A stretch of DNA of 12,728 nt from Calditrichota bacterium (GTDB lineage Bacteria; Zixibacteria; MSB-5A5; GN15; FEB-12). The notes beneath the pieces are model-generated. The model was not told the DNA's origin. It saw only the letters and a program-made list of their open reading frames with translations, and did no database searches. The stretch covers positions 1-12,728 of the forward strand of contig QQUK01000176.1 in the NCBI GenBank assembly GCA_008501655.1, in the 5' to 3' direction. Below, piece after piece: positions 1-7,558 of the stretch. Position 1 is the stretch's first letter; the number at the start of each line of letters is the position of its first letter. Both the position numbers and the translations under genes were made by a program.

Positions 1-1
1 T

Positions 2-3000
2 TCTACCGGTTTTGGGCTACTTGCCTCAGGTTCGGTACAGGAAGTCATGGATCTCGCTTTAATCGCTCAGACATCGACGCTTGAAAGCAGAATCCCTTTT
101 GTTCATTTCTTTGATGGGTTCAGAACATCCCATGAAGTACAAAAAGTCGAAGAGATCACCCATGACGATATGCGGGAAATGATTGACGAAAAGCTGGTTG
201 CGAACCAGAGAATTCGCTCGCTCTCCCCTGACCATCCGACTATAAAAGGTACTTCACAGAACCCGGATGTTTTCTTCCAGTCGAAAGAAACCATAAACAA
301 ATTTTACGATGCCGCCCCTGATATCGTCCAGAAAGCAATGGACAATTTTGCTAAAATCGTCGGTCGGGAATACAAACTGTTTGATTACTTTGGACATCCG
401 GATGCCGAACATGTTGTAATTGTTATGGGCACAGGTAACGAAGTTGTTCAGGAAACCGTTGAACAGCTTGTTGCTGACGGCGAAAAAGTCGGTATGATAA
501 AAGTCCGTCTCTATCGTCCGTTTTCTACAAAACATCTGGCTGAAGCACTTCCGGCATCTGTCAAAAAAATTGCTGTTTTAGACAGAACCAAAGAGCCGGG
601 TTCAGTTGGTGAACCGCTTTACACCGATGTCCAGACATCTGTAAACGAAGCTCTCGATACTGGTATTGCTAAGTTCAAAACTCATCCGCTGATTATCGGC
701 GGGCGTTATGGTCTCGGTTCAAAAGAATTCAACCCGCCGATGGCAAAAGCAATCTTTGACAACCTCAAAGCAGCCACTCCGAAAAACCATTTCACCGTTG
801 GTATCAATGATGATGTCACAATGACTTCGCTTGATTCTGATGAATCATTTGAGATTGAAGGTGACAATTTCCGGGGACTTTTCTATGGTCTCGGAGCTGA
901 TGGTACTGTCGGTGCTAATAAAAACTCGATTAAAATTATCGGTGAAAATACAGACAATTATGCACAGGGCTACTTTGTTTACGATTCAAAAAAAGCCGGT
1001 GCAATCACCGTCTCCCATGTCCGTTTCGGTAAGGACTTAATCAGAAAACCATATCTGATTAACAGAGCTCAGTTTGTCGCATGTCATAATTTTTCATTCC
1101 TTGAAAAGTATGAAATGGTCGAAAACTTAGTTGAAGGCGGAACATTCCTTTTAAATGCTCCGTTCTCTGCTGCTGAAATCTGGGATACTTTACCTAAAGA
1201 AGTCCAGGAACAATTGATTGCCAAAAAAGCAAAGTTCTTTGTCATCGACGCTATTAAACTTGCCAAAGAACTTGGTCTTGGTGCCCGCATTAATATGATT
1301 ATGCAGACAGCATTTTTCACTATTTCAGGTATCCTTCCACAGGATCAGGCAATCAAAACAATCAAAGATATGATTGTCAAAACGTATGGTGCCAAAGGTG
1401 ACAAAGTTGTTAACATGAACTTTGCTGCTGTTGATGGTGCTCTTGACAAAATCGAAGAAGTCAAGATACCTGGAAAAGTAACTTCGATAACTGTTCGTCC
1501 GCCAATTGTTCCGGCACATGCTCCTGATTTTGTTCAGACAGTTACATCGGAAATCATTGCCGGACGCGGTGATAATCTTCCGGTTTCAGCATTCCCGATT
1601 GATGGTACTTACATTACTTCAACAACGCAGTATGAAAAAAGAAATATTGCTGTTGAGATTCCAGTCTGGGATAAAGATACTTGTATCCAGTGTAATATCT
1701 GTTCGATAGTCTGTCCCCATGCTGCTATCAGACCTAAAGTCTTTGATAAAAAATTCGCAGACAATGCACCAGAAGAATTCCTTTACACCGATGCATCTAC
1801 CAAACAGTTTGAAGGACTCCTGTATACTTTACAGGTTGCTCCTGAAGATTGTACTGGTTGTGAAATCTGTGTGCAAGCTTGTCCGGTCGTTGCCAAAGAT
1901 GAAGAAGGCAACAAAACAGACCGCAAAGCAATCAACATGTATCCGCAGGCTCCTATCCGTGAACGTGACAAACTGAACTGGGATTATTTCATCAATGAAA
2001 TCCCTGACCCGGATATTGCGCTCTTTAACAAAGAGACAACCAAAGGTTCTCAGTTTGTCAAACCTCTGTTTGAATTCTCGGGTGCCTGTTCCGGTTGTGG
2101 TGAAACACCATATATTAAACTGATGACTCAGCTTTTCGGTGATCGAGCCCTCTGTGCTAATGCAACCGGTTGTTCATCTATTTATGGTGGTAACCTCCCG
2201 ACAACTCCTTACTGTCAGCGGTCTGATGGTCTTGGCCCGGCATGGTCGAACTCACTCTTTGAAGATAATGCTGAATTCGGTATGGGAATGCGTCTGACAG
2301 CGGATAAACTTCAGATATATGCATTGGAACTTGTTAAAGAACTTGCTCCGGATATGTATGATGGATTTGTCAATAATCCGCAGTCTGACCAGAAAGAAGT
2401 CGAAGAGCAACGCGACCGTGTTAAAGCTCTTTTGGACAAACTGAACGGCATGAAAGAGAATGACAAAGTAATCGCTCTTAAAAACGTTGCTAATTACTTA
2501 GTCAAAAAATCAGTATGGGCTATCGGTGGTGACGGTTGGGCATATGATATCGGTTTTGGCGGTCTTGACCACGTTCTCGCTTCCGGCAGAAATATCAACC
2601 TGCTGGTTCTTGATACCGAAGTCTACTCAAACACCGGTGGACAGATGTCCAAAGCAACTCCGCGCGGGTCTATCGCCAAGTTTGCTGCCGGCGGTAAACC
2701 ACTGGCTAAAAAAGACCTCGGTCTGATGATGATGTCATACGGGTCGGTTTATGTTGCTCAGTGTGCTATCGGCGCCTCCCATAACCAGACGGTAAAAGCA
2801 ATGGTCGAAGCTGAACGGTATAACGGTCCTTCAATCGTTATCTGCTACTCTCACTGTATTGCTCATGGTATCAATATGGCAACCGGTTTAGGTCAAGAGG
2901 ATAAAGCTGTTAAATCGGGTCACTGGTTGTTGTATCGTTACAACCCGGATCTGATTGATCTTGGTAAAAACCCGCTGCAGCTTGACAGTAAAGCTCCATC

Positions 3001-3154
3001 GATGCCGTTTGAAGAATATTCGTATTCGGAAATCAGATACCGTTCACTTATCGGTCAGGACCCGGAAAAAGCGAAACTTCTGGCGAAACTTGGTCAGCAG
3101 GATTGTGACCGGAGATGGAAACTGTATTCCCAGCTTGCTGAGATGCAGTATTAA
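2..3154 (+). CDS. nifJ: Pyruvate:ferredoxin (flavodoxin) oxidoreductase, 5'-truncated by window edge
   Basis: Catalyses CoA-dependent oxidative decarboxylation of pyruvate to acetyl-CoA and CO2, passing electrons to ferredoxin or flavodoxin in the cytoplasm. The frame is open from base 2 and already reads STGFGLLASGSVQEVMDLAL, a conserved stretch of the N-terminal pyrimidine-binding domain, so the ATG at 47 is internal. About 130 N-terminal residues lie outside the window; 1050 are visible, against about 1170-1230 for the single-chain family. In visible numbering, a 2x[4Fe-4S] ferredoxin-like domain has CIQCNICSIVCP from residue 561 and CTGCEICVQACP from 617. The proximal cluster ligands are CSGCG (696, 699), the Cys of NATGC, and a Cys in CYSHCIAHG near the C-terminus. 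The thiamine diphosphate motif GDGWAYDIG with a downstream NTGGQMSKATPRG starts near base 2528. All expected cluster and cofactor motifs in the visible part are intact. A strong terminator follows directly, so the gene probably ends its transcript. Confidence 0.97.
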   Translation, partial: STGFGLLASGSVQEVMDLALIAQTSTLESRIPFVHFFDGFRTSHEVQKVEEITHDDMREMIDEKLVANQRIRSLSPDHPTIKGTSQNPDVFFQSKETINKFYDAAPDIVQKAMDNFAKIVGREYKLFDYFGHPDAEHVVIVMGTGNEVVQETVEQLVADGEKVGMIKVRLYRPFSTKHLAEALPASVKKIAVLDRTKEPGSVGEPLYTDVQTSVNEALDTGIAKFKTHPLIIGGRYGLGSKEFNPPMAKAIFDNLKAATPKNHFTVGINDDVTMTSLDSDESFEIEGDNFRGLFYGLGADGTVGANKNSIKIIGENTDNYAQGYFVYDSKKAGAITVSHVRFGKDLIRKPYLINRAQFVACHNFSFLEKYEMVENLVEGGTFLLNAPFSAAEIWDTLPKEVQEQLIAKKAKFFVIDAIKLAKELGLGARINMIMQTAFFTISGILPQDQAIKTIKDMIVKTYGAKGDKVVNMNFAAVDGALDKIEEVKIPGKVTSITVRPPIVPAHAPDFVQTVTSEIIAGRGDNLPVSAFPIDGTYITSTTQYEKRNIAVEIPVWDKDTCIQCNICSIVCPHAAIRPKVFDKKFADNAPEEFLYTDASTKQFEGLLYTLQVAPEDCTGCEICVQACPVVAKDEEGNKTDRKAINMYPQAPIRERDKLNWDYFINEIPDPDIALFNKETTKGSQFVKPLFEFSGACSGCGETPYIKLMTQLFGDRALCANATGCSSIYGGNLPTTPYCQRSDGLGPAWSNSLFEDNAEFGMGMRLTADKLQIYALELVKELAPDMYDGFVNNPQSDQKEVEEQRDRVKALLDKLNGMKENDKVIALKNVANYLVKKSVWAIGGDGWAYDIGFGGLDHVLASGRNINLLVLDTEVYSNTGGQMSKATPRGSIAKFAAGGKPLAKKDLGLMMMSYGSVYVAQCAIGASHNQTVKAMVEAERYNGPSIVICYSHCIAHGINMATGLGQEDKAVKSGHWLLYRYNPDLIDLGKNPLQLDSKAPSMPFEEYSYSEIRYRSLIGQDPEKAKLLAKLGQQDCDRRWKLYSQLAEMQY

Positions 3155-3191
3155 AATGAACATGTAGTTTTTAAATTTACATATTACTTCG

Positions 3192-3218
3192 AAGGCGGAA
3201 CGACTGTTCCGCCTTTTT
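3192..3218 (+). terminator. Rho-independent terminator after nifJ
   Basis: A perfect 10-bp stem (aaggcggaac, 3192-3201, pairing with 3206-3215) closes a gact loop and runs into five T's (3214-3218). It lies 37 bases after the nifJ stop codon. The run of A's and T's at the stem base is one-sided, so it should work mainly on the + strand. Confidence 0.92.
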
Positions 3219-3266
3219 ATTTGGTGAGATTCTGTAGTTATTTTGAGGATTGATTCTATTCCTCCT

Positions 3267-3284
3267 TGCCCGCGGAGGCGGGCA
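3267..3284. repeat. GC-rich hairpin repeat (dispersed-type)
   Basis: A perfect 7-bp inverted repeat, TGCCCGC-GGAG-GCGGGCA, is much richer in GC than its surroundings. With the following bases it reads ...GGCGGGCATCCAGTGG, whose translation (PAEAGIQ) resembles the spurious peptides often predicted from dispersed palindromic repeats in many bacterial genomes. Only one copy is visible here, so its dispersed nature is inferred. Confidence 0.6.
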
Positions 3285-3330
3285 TCCAGTGGATTGGTCG
3301 TGAAACCCTTTTTATTTTGAACAGAAACCG

Positions 3331-3342
3331 ACCCCAAGGGGT
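3331..3342. repeat. Short inverted repeat ACCCC-AA-GGGGT
   Basis: A 5-bp perfect inverted repeat with a 2-base spacer lies between the two larger hairpins. Its composition matches them and not the AT-rich flanks, so it is probably part of the same composite repeat insertion. No T-run follows, which argues against a terminator. Confidence 0.45.
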
Positions 3343-3376
3343 GTGCTACAGGGTAAAACAAACTAATTTTGAAACC

Positions 3377-3396
3377 GCCAGACGAGGACGTCTGGC
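3377..3396. repeat. GC-rich hairpin repeat (dispersed-type)
   Basis: A perfect 8-bp inverted repeat, GCCAGACG-AGGA-CGTCTGGC, is followed by TTGCAC and no T-run, so it is not a standard terminator. Like the repeat at 3267 it has a 4-base purine-rich loop (AGGA here, GGAG there). This suggests the two are related elements or parts of one composite element. Confidence 0.6.
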
Positions 3397-3571
3397 TTGC
3401 ACAATAACTATTATCTCACCCCCTGTTCAAAAATCATACACTTTTGCATAAACCAATATTTCTTAAAATAAATATTCAATTTACAGACGCTCCACCCTCT
3501 TTTAAATCAAGATAGCGCATAATCTTCCGATAATAGGAGATAAATATAAGATACAAACAATCTAATGTTTT

Positions 3572-3577
3572 AGGAGG
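3572..3577 (+). promoter_or_regulatory. Strong Shine-Dalgarno of the 3585 gene
   Basis: AGGAGG lies 7 bases before the ATG at 3585. It is the strongest ribosome binding site in the window and fixes the start; the high predicted translation fits an abundant envelope protein. Confidence 0.85.
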
Positions 3578-3584
3578 TTTTAAT

Positions 3585-4427
3585 ATGCGTTTCAAATTAT
3601 TTATCACATTAAGCTTAGTAGCGGTTTTCGCTCTTGGTTCTCTTTCGTTTGCCGACGGTACCGAAGAAGAGTTAACTCAGAAATTTTTAAGCCGGTACGA
3701 AAAAACCCACGTCCAGAAACTTTCCTTCATTACGGTTCATACAAATTTTAACCGGATTAACCGTAACAATGACTATAATGATTTTGCCAACTATGAGTCC
3801 AACAATTTTAACTCAGGAAACCTTTCCTGGCTCAACGATCCACTGTCATTCGGTATGGACTTTGGGGTTATCCTTTCAGAAAGATATGCCTGGTCATTCG
3901 GCTTTGATGTCTGGAGCGGCATGGGTGAACAGCTTTCCGGTTCTTATTTTTATGCACCTTCCGGAACTACTATCGAAAACCCGCAATCAGATATTTCTCT
4001 CTGGGGTATTCAGACCGGTGTTCAGTATTATTTCTATAACAAACCGGAACAGTCAGGTGAGTTGAAATCATTAGCACTCCGTTCCGGTGTTACTGTCGGT
4101 TATTATCAGGTTAAATGGGATTTGTGGCAGGAATACAGTAACCTGAACCTTGCAACAGCAACCTCTGAAGCAGAAAACTCAACTTTCGAAGATTCCGGTC
4201 CTTCTATTGAATTAGGGCTTGGAGCCGACTATCCGCTCAATTTATGGGGTCTTAACTTAGGTGTTGATTTTAGCTATTTATACCTGAACTTTGATCAGGT
4301 AGGTTGGTATAATAGCCAGGACGAAGAAGTCGTAGCTTCATTTACAGGGAACGAAGAAGGCCGAGTCGACCTTGATTTCTCCGGATTCAGAGGAAAAGTC
4401 GAATTTAAGAGATTTTTCAGCTTGTAA
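3585..4427 (+). CDS. Secreted protein, probable outer-membrane beta-barrel, family unknown
   Basis: A 280-residue exported protein that I do not recognise as a named family. Residues 1-23 are a typical Sec signal peptide: basic MRFK, a hydrophobic core, and cleavage likely after SFA before DGTEEE. The mature part has no further membrane helix. It consists of many short alternating aromatic and glycine-rich stretches such as WSFGFDVWSG, GIQTGVQYYFY and LGVDFSYLYLNF, spaced by polar loops. This pattern is typical of a small outer-membrane barrel of about 8-12 strands. The chain ends FRGKVEFKRFFSL, with alternating hydrophobic residues like a barrel assembly signal, although the last residue is Leu. 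No cysteine or enzyme motif is visible. The start is fixed by a perfect AGGAGG. The next gene, 94 bases downstream on the same strand, is also exported, so the two may serve one envelope function. A soluble periplasmic beta protein is the main alternative. Confidence 0.75.
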   Translation: MRFKLFITLSLVAVFALGSLSFADGTEEELTQKFLSRYEKTHVQKLSFITVHTNFNRINRNNDYNDFANYESNNFNSGNLSWLNDPLSFGMDFGVILSERYAWSFGFDVWSGMGEQLSGSYFYAPSGTTIENPQSDISLWGIQTGVQYYFYNKPEQSGELKSLALRSGVTVGYYQVKWDLWQEYSNLNLATATSEAENSTFEDSGPSIELGLGADYPLNLWGLNLGVDFSYLYLNFDQVGWYNSQDEEVVASFTGNEEGRVDLDFSGFRGKVEFKRFFSL

Positions 4428-4446
4428 TGATAGCCGGAATAATTTG

Positions 4447-4474
4447 TTGACTCATAAGATTTTCCGTCTATTTT
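4447..4474 (+). promoter_or_regulatory. Candidate sigma-70 promoter for the beta-propeller gene
   Basis: TTGACT (4447-4452, five of six matches to the -35 consensus) is followed after 16 bases by TATTTT (4469-4474, four of six to the -10). Transcription would start about 40 bases before the ATG at 4522. The box pair lies between imperfect inverted arms AGCCGG (4432-4437) and CCGGCT (4490-4495). The call rests on consensus matching alone. Confidence 0.35.
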
Positions 4475-4521
4475 AGAGCAAACAATTAACCGGCTTATAT
4501 TAAAAAAGAGAAGAAAAACCT

Positions 4522-5517
4522 ATGAAGTTTAGCATCAGATTATTAGCATTTATTTTAACATTTTCAGCGGTATCAGCATTTGCCGCAGACAAATTACCGG
4601 CTGCCAAAGCCGGCACAATCGGTAAAGCTACCGGAAAAATCGCATTTATCCGTAATGGTGATATTTGGGCTATGGATGCAACCGGACAAAATCAGTATAA
4701 AGTCTGTGCTTCCGGTAATGCCGACGGACGCCTTTCCTGGTCACCTGATGGAAAGATGATTGCTTTCACCCGGTCAGGTCAGGTAAATTACCGTTCTCCC
4801 GATAATCTCGGCGGACAGCATAAGTTGTATGATATCTTTATAGCATATCTTGATTCAGCTTATGCCAACAATACCCAGTATTGGTACAGAATCACATCAG
4901 GACTTGGAAGCCGTGACCCGGAATGGGCTGCCGATGGTTCTAAAATTGTCTTCTGGAAAGATATGAATTCTAATATAGTCGATGCGTTTGCCCCTCAGTA
5001 TCAGGTTATGACAATTGAACCTGATGGTTCATCGGAAGTGATGCTGAGAAAGGACTGGCAGTCTTTTTACGAAAACTTTCTCACCAGACCGACAATGAAC
5101 GCGAATGGTGATTTAGCAGCTGTTTATTTTAACAAACAGAATCAGCTTGGTTTGGTTGTCCTCTCTCCGTCTGAATATATGGCGGATATGGATTCATTGA
5201 TGGCAACCGCTGAACGTCATAAAGGGATGATTGCTCCGGCATGGTCTCCGGACGGGAAATGGATTGCTTATATTGATTCAGATATGACAAACTCCGGTTT
5301 ATATATAATCTCTGCTGATTTAAAAGAGAAGTATATTGTAGCTCCGCCTCCGGTGGGTACTTATATGATGACCTATCCCCCGTCATGGTCTCCTGATTCT
5401 AAATGGATGACTTTTTCAACAACTGACGGGTCAGTCTGGATAGTCGATATTACCGGAAACGGGTTGCGGAGATTGACCGGACCCGGACCTGATAAAGGTC
5501 CAGCCTGGTCAAAATAG
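4522..5517 (+). CDS. Secreted TolB-like (PD40/WD40-like) beta-propeller protein
   Basis: A 331-residue exported protein. Residues 1-21 or 22 are a signal peptide with a likely cut at SAFA-A. The mature protein contains PD40-type propeller repeats, marked by WSPDG (73-77), WAADG (135-139), WSPDG (241-245) and WSPDS (289-293). Each is followed by a K-x-I-A/V-F strand and then a blade such as GDIWAMDATG or GSVWIVDITG. The end, LRRLTGPGPDKGPAWSK, looks like the start of one more blade that would close the ring. It lacks the N-terminal anticodon-binding-like domain of true TolB, and no pal or tolA gene is nearby, so tolB should not be assigned. Such proteins are periplasmic or surface scaffolds for protein binding; no catalytic residues are evident. 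The ribosome binding site is weak (purine-rich agagaag upstream of ATG). The gene ends at a bidirectional terminator. Confidence 0.85.
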   Translation: MKFSIRLLAFILTFSAVSAFAADKLPAAKAGTIGKATGKIAFIRNGDIWAMDATGQNQYKVCASGNADGRLSWSPDGKMIAFTRSGQVNYRSPDNLGGQHKLYDIFIAYLDSAYANNTQYWYRITSGLGSRDPEWAADGSKIVFWKDMNSNIVDAFAPQYQVMTIEPDGSSEVMLRKDWQSFYENFLTRPTMNANGDLAAVYFNKQNQLGLVVLSPSEYMADMDSLMATAERHKGMIAPAWSPDGKWIAYIDSDMTNSGLYIISADLKEKYIVAPPPVGTYMMTYPPSWSPDSKWMTFSTTDGSVWIVDITGNGLRRLTGPGPDKGPAWSK

Positions 5518-5544
5518 TTTGAACGTATAATTTTTATGATTCAT

Positions 5545-5577
5545 AAAAAGCCTGCTTGAAATAAGCGGGCTTTTTTT
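5545..5577. terminator. Bidirectional terminator between convergent genes
   Basis: A 13-bp stem pairs 5545-5557 with 5563-5575, with one G-U wobble around a gaaat loop. It is flanked by an A-run on the left and seven T's on the right (5571-5577), so it can end transcripts from both strands. It serves the propeller gene on + and the TonB receptor gene on -; the receptor's stop codon (5576-5578) overlaps its edge. Confidence 0.9.
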
Positions 5578-7438
5578 ATAACTCAAAATTTGTAAGGATA
5601 TTTAATTGAATCGACAGTCCCGGGTCGGTTACAGGAATCCCTGAGCCGAACGGGTCTCTCATATAAGAGAGATGTTGTGCATATGTTTCATCAAGAATGT
5701 TGTCTATCTCGAGTGCAACCAGATATTCTTTGTATTTATAATTCAAAGATAAGTCAAACGTCTGCCATGATGATGTCGGATACTCATCCATCTCATCATC
5801 AACTCTTGTCTGGGCATCGTTATAAGTATGTGTAACAGTTAGAGTGATATTCTTATATGTCGGAGTTGAAAGTGATGTTATCAGATAAAATGGTGCAATT
5901 TCACTCAAAGGTTTATCTGATGTTCTATTTTCAGCATATGTGTAGCCGGATGTAACCTGCAGGTTTTTATATTTCAGGTTCCAGATAAATCCGGTAAGGA
6001 GGGCATCGACATTCTGATACGTTTTATAATGTTGACTTGCTGCCTGCCTGTTGGCAAAAGTTATATAATCTGAGACATAATGGGAATAGATTGAAAAGTT
6101 AAAATACCGGGTATACAAAGTTGGTCGGAGAGAATATTTAATTGGTTGGGAAAGAGTCGGATTACCAAGCCAGATCGGTTTACCCATCGGTTTTTTTACG
6201 GAGATATAAAGCTGTTCAAGGGTCGGTTCCGAAGCAGAAATTTCTGTATTAATTTTAAATGCTATATTGTGCTTCAGCGAAAACATCCTGTTTGCATTAA
6301 TTGAAAAAGCGTAAAGACTGACATCATCGGAGGCGTCGGAATATAGATTGGTATAGAGATTCACATTTTCTGCATCGGTGGTATGAACTTGTTTAACGCC
6401 TACTTTATAAGAAATATTATAATTATTCAGTTTATGTTTCTTTTGATATGTAGCAGAATAATAATGGACATCGGGAATCAGGTGATTATTAATGGTCACC
6501 ATTGGGGTACGGATAATATTGTCGGAATCCCAGTTCCGATACAGGAGTTCAAAGTTATCATGGACCAATCCGATAGTCAGATTGTTCACATCGGTCCGCA
6601 TCAACATATTGCTGATTCTTAACTGATTGTCCATCATATGATCGGTATAGTTTGTATACAGTTTAAACTCCTTGTATTTCACCGACCCATGATATATCCG
6701 GTTGATCCGCTCATCCATCTGGAGATAGGGAAACATGATATTGTCTGAATATGTAAAGGCACCTCTCAAGACAAAATCGCCGTGAGATCTCACGGCTGAT
6801 ATTTCACCAAGTTTATAAGAATGGTTATCTGAAAACCCGTATAAGTCTTCAAAAGAATTCCCGTCACCATTTTCATACCCTTTACCCGTTGCATATCTTC
6901 CGTTCAACATGAAGGAATTATACATAGAGGAGAAAGCAAAATCATTACTCTCTTCAGAGGCTAACGATTGACTGTATGCTGATTTTATTAACGTTACGTT
7001 AGTTGGTTTTATTCGTTCGATTGCCAAACCACCACCTAAACCGGTATTAATAGAGTTATTCTCTTTTGAATAATAGATCCGATCCATTTCAAGCGGATTT
7101 ATCCTGGTAAGAGGAGAATCCATTCGATTGGGGCATGCTGAATGATATTTCTCACCATCAATGACAACCTCAATATCACCCCGCTTGAATCCTTCGGAAT
7201 AGATATCCTGAGCGATAAAACTTCCTTTGCGGATCAAATTGATTCCGTTACCGAGCAGAACTTTACTAAACTTATCTTTACTCACCGGAACCCGTGACAA
7301 ACCGGTCTCTTCCCTCTGTTCGGTTACTACGATTGAATCAACAACATATATTTTTGTAGAAATAGGTTCTGATGCAAAACTGCTTGAATAAATATTTAAA
7401 AAAGCAGACAATATTAGTATCATAGACAATTTAATCAT
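5576..7438 (-). CDS. TonB-dependent outer-membrane receptor, OprC/NosA-like, probable copper importer
   Basis: A 620-residue outer-membrane receptor. It has a signal peptide (about 1-22), a TonB box DSIVVTEQ (34-41), a plug domain (about 45-150) and a beta-barrel to the C-terminus. The plug contains CPNRMDSP, with C102 and M106 forming CxxxM. The barrel contains DHMMDNQLR, with H267 and M269 forming HxM. In Pseudomonas OprC these same two motifs form a copper site. C102 is the only cysteine in the protein, consistent with a free metal-binding thiol. The C-terminal region NILDETYAQHL...RDPFGSG...DPG also resembles this receptor family. At 620 residues it is somewhat shorter than OprC (about 720). 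AAGGAG (7445-7450) lies 6 bases before the start. The gene has its own predicted promoter and lies downstream of the pepA terminator, so it is probably a single-gene unit. No copper chaperone or nitrous-oxide reductase gene is visible nearby. Transport of another metal or complex cannot be excluded. Confidence 0.88.
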   Translation of the reverse strand: MIKLSMILILSAFLNIYSSSFASEPISTKIYVVDSIVVTEQREETGLSRVPVSKDKFSKVLLGNGINLIRKGSFIAQDIYSEGFKRGDIEVVIDGEKYHSACPNRMDSPLTRINPLEMDRIYYSKENNSINTGLGGGLAIERIKPTNVTLIKSAYSQSLASEESNDFAFSSMYNSFMLNGRYATGKGYENGDGNSFEDLYGFSDNHSYKLGEISAVRSHGDFVLRGAFTYSDNIMFPYLQMDERINRIYHGSVKYKEFKLYTNYTDHMMDNQLRISNMLMRTDVNNLTIGLVHDNFELLYRNWDSDNIIRTPMVTINNHLIPDVHYYSATYQKKHKLNNYNISYKVGVKQVHTTDAENVNLYTNLYSDASDDVSLYAFSINANRMFSLKHNIAFKINTEISASEPTLEQLYISVKKPMGKPIWLGNPTLSQPIKYSLRPTLYTRYFNFSIYSHYVSDYITFANRQAASQHYKTYQNVDALLTGFIWNLKYKNLQVTSGYTYAENRTSDKPLSEIAPFYLITSLSTPTYKNITLTVTHTYNDAQTRVDDEMDEYPTSSWQTFDLSLNYKYKEYLVALEIDNILDETYAQHLSYMRDPFGSGIPVTDPGLSIQLNILTNFEL

Positions 7439-7472
7439 GCTTTTCTCCTTTCACATTCAGAGAAAGGAATTA

Positions 7473-7501
7473 ATCATAGTTAATCAAGGTTATCTTTACA
7501 A
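7473..7501 (-). promoter_or_regulatory. Candidate promoter of the TonB receptor gene
   Basis: On the - strand, TTGTAA (7501-7496, four of six matches to the -35) is followed after exactly 17 bases by TATGAT (7478-7473, five of six to the -10). Transcription would start near 7466, giving a leader of about 28 bases. The -35 box abuts the T-run of the pepA terminator. A direct repeat TTAATCA (+ strand 7470-7476 and 7480-7486, 10 bases apart, one helical turn) overlaps the -10 box and spacer and could be a repressor site. Confidence 0.5.
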
Positions 7502-7533
7502 AAAAAGCTGTTCTCTTTTGAGAACAGCTTTTT
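7500..7533 (-). terminator. Rho-independent terminator after pepA
   Basis: A perfect 14-bp stem pairs 7502-7515 with 7520-7533 around a TTTT loop (+ strand). Read on the - strand it ends in a run of seven T's (7506-7500). It lies 25 bases after the pepA stop codon and insulates the receptor gene from upstream readthrough. Confidence 0.92.
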
Positions 7534-7558
7534 CTTAAAAGGTGATAAAAAATAGTAT

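Larger units (their letters stand above)
3219..3571. other. Intergenic region with inverted repeats, no gene
   Basis: This stretch separates the nifJ terminator from the next ribosome binding site. It holds three separate short inverted repeats (3267-3284, 3331-3342, 3377-3396), listed individually. The short open frames crossing it on both strands are translations of these repeats with no ribosome binding site. From 3397 to 3571 the sequence is AT-rich and presumably holds the promoter of the 3585 gene. I found -10-like hexamers (for example TATAAG at 3545-3550) but no properly spaced -35 box, so no promoter is called. Confidence 0.7.

Noticed and set aside
47..49. ATG at 47 as the nifJ start
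   Set aside because: The frame is open to base 2 and the preceding codons encode conserved family residues (STGFGLLASGSVQEV), so the start lies outside the window.
3044..3361. 105-codon - strand open frame overlapping the end of nifJ
   Set aside because: It overlaps the conserved nifJ 3' end, the terminator and the repeat cluster, and its sequence shows no domain or signal; it is a chance frame.
3266..3451. Short + strand open frame starting MPAEAGIQ
   Set aside because: It is the translation of the inverted-repeat cluster, has no ribosome binding site, and its N-terminus is a well-known type of spurious peptide from dispersed repeats.
4432..4495. Imperfect inverted repeat AGCCGG...CCGGCT as a terminator of the 3585 gene
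   Set aside because: The arms are more than 50 bases apart, pairing beyond the six bases is interrupted, and no T-run follows.
4522..5517. Assignment of the propeller protein as TolB
   Set aside because: It lacks the TolB N-terminal domain and has no tol or pal neighbours; only the propeller repeats match.
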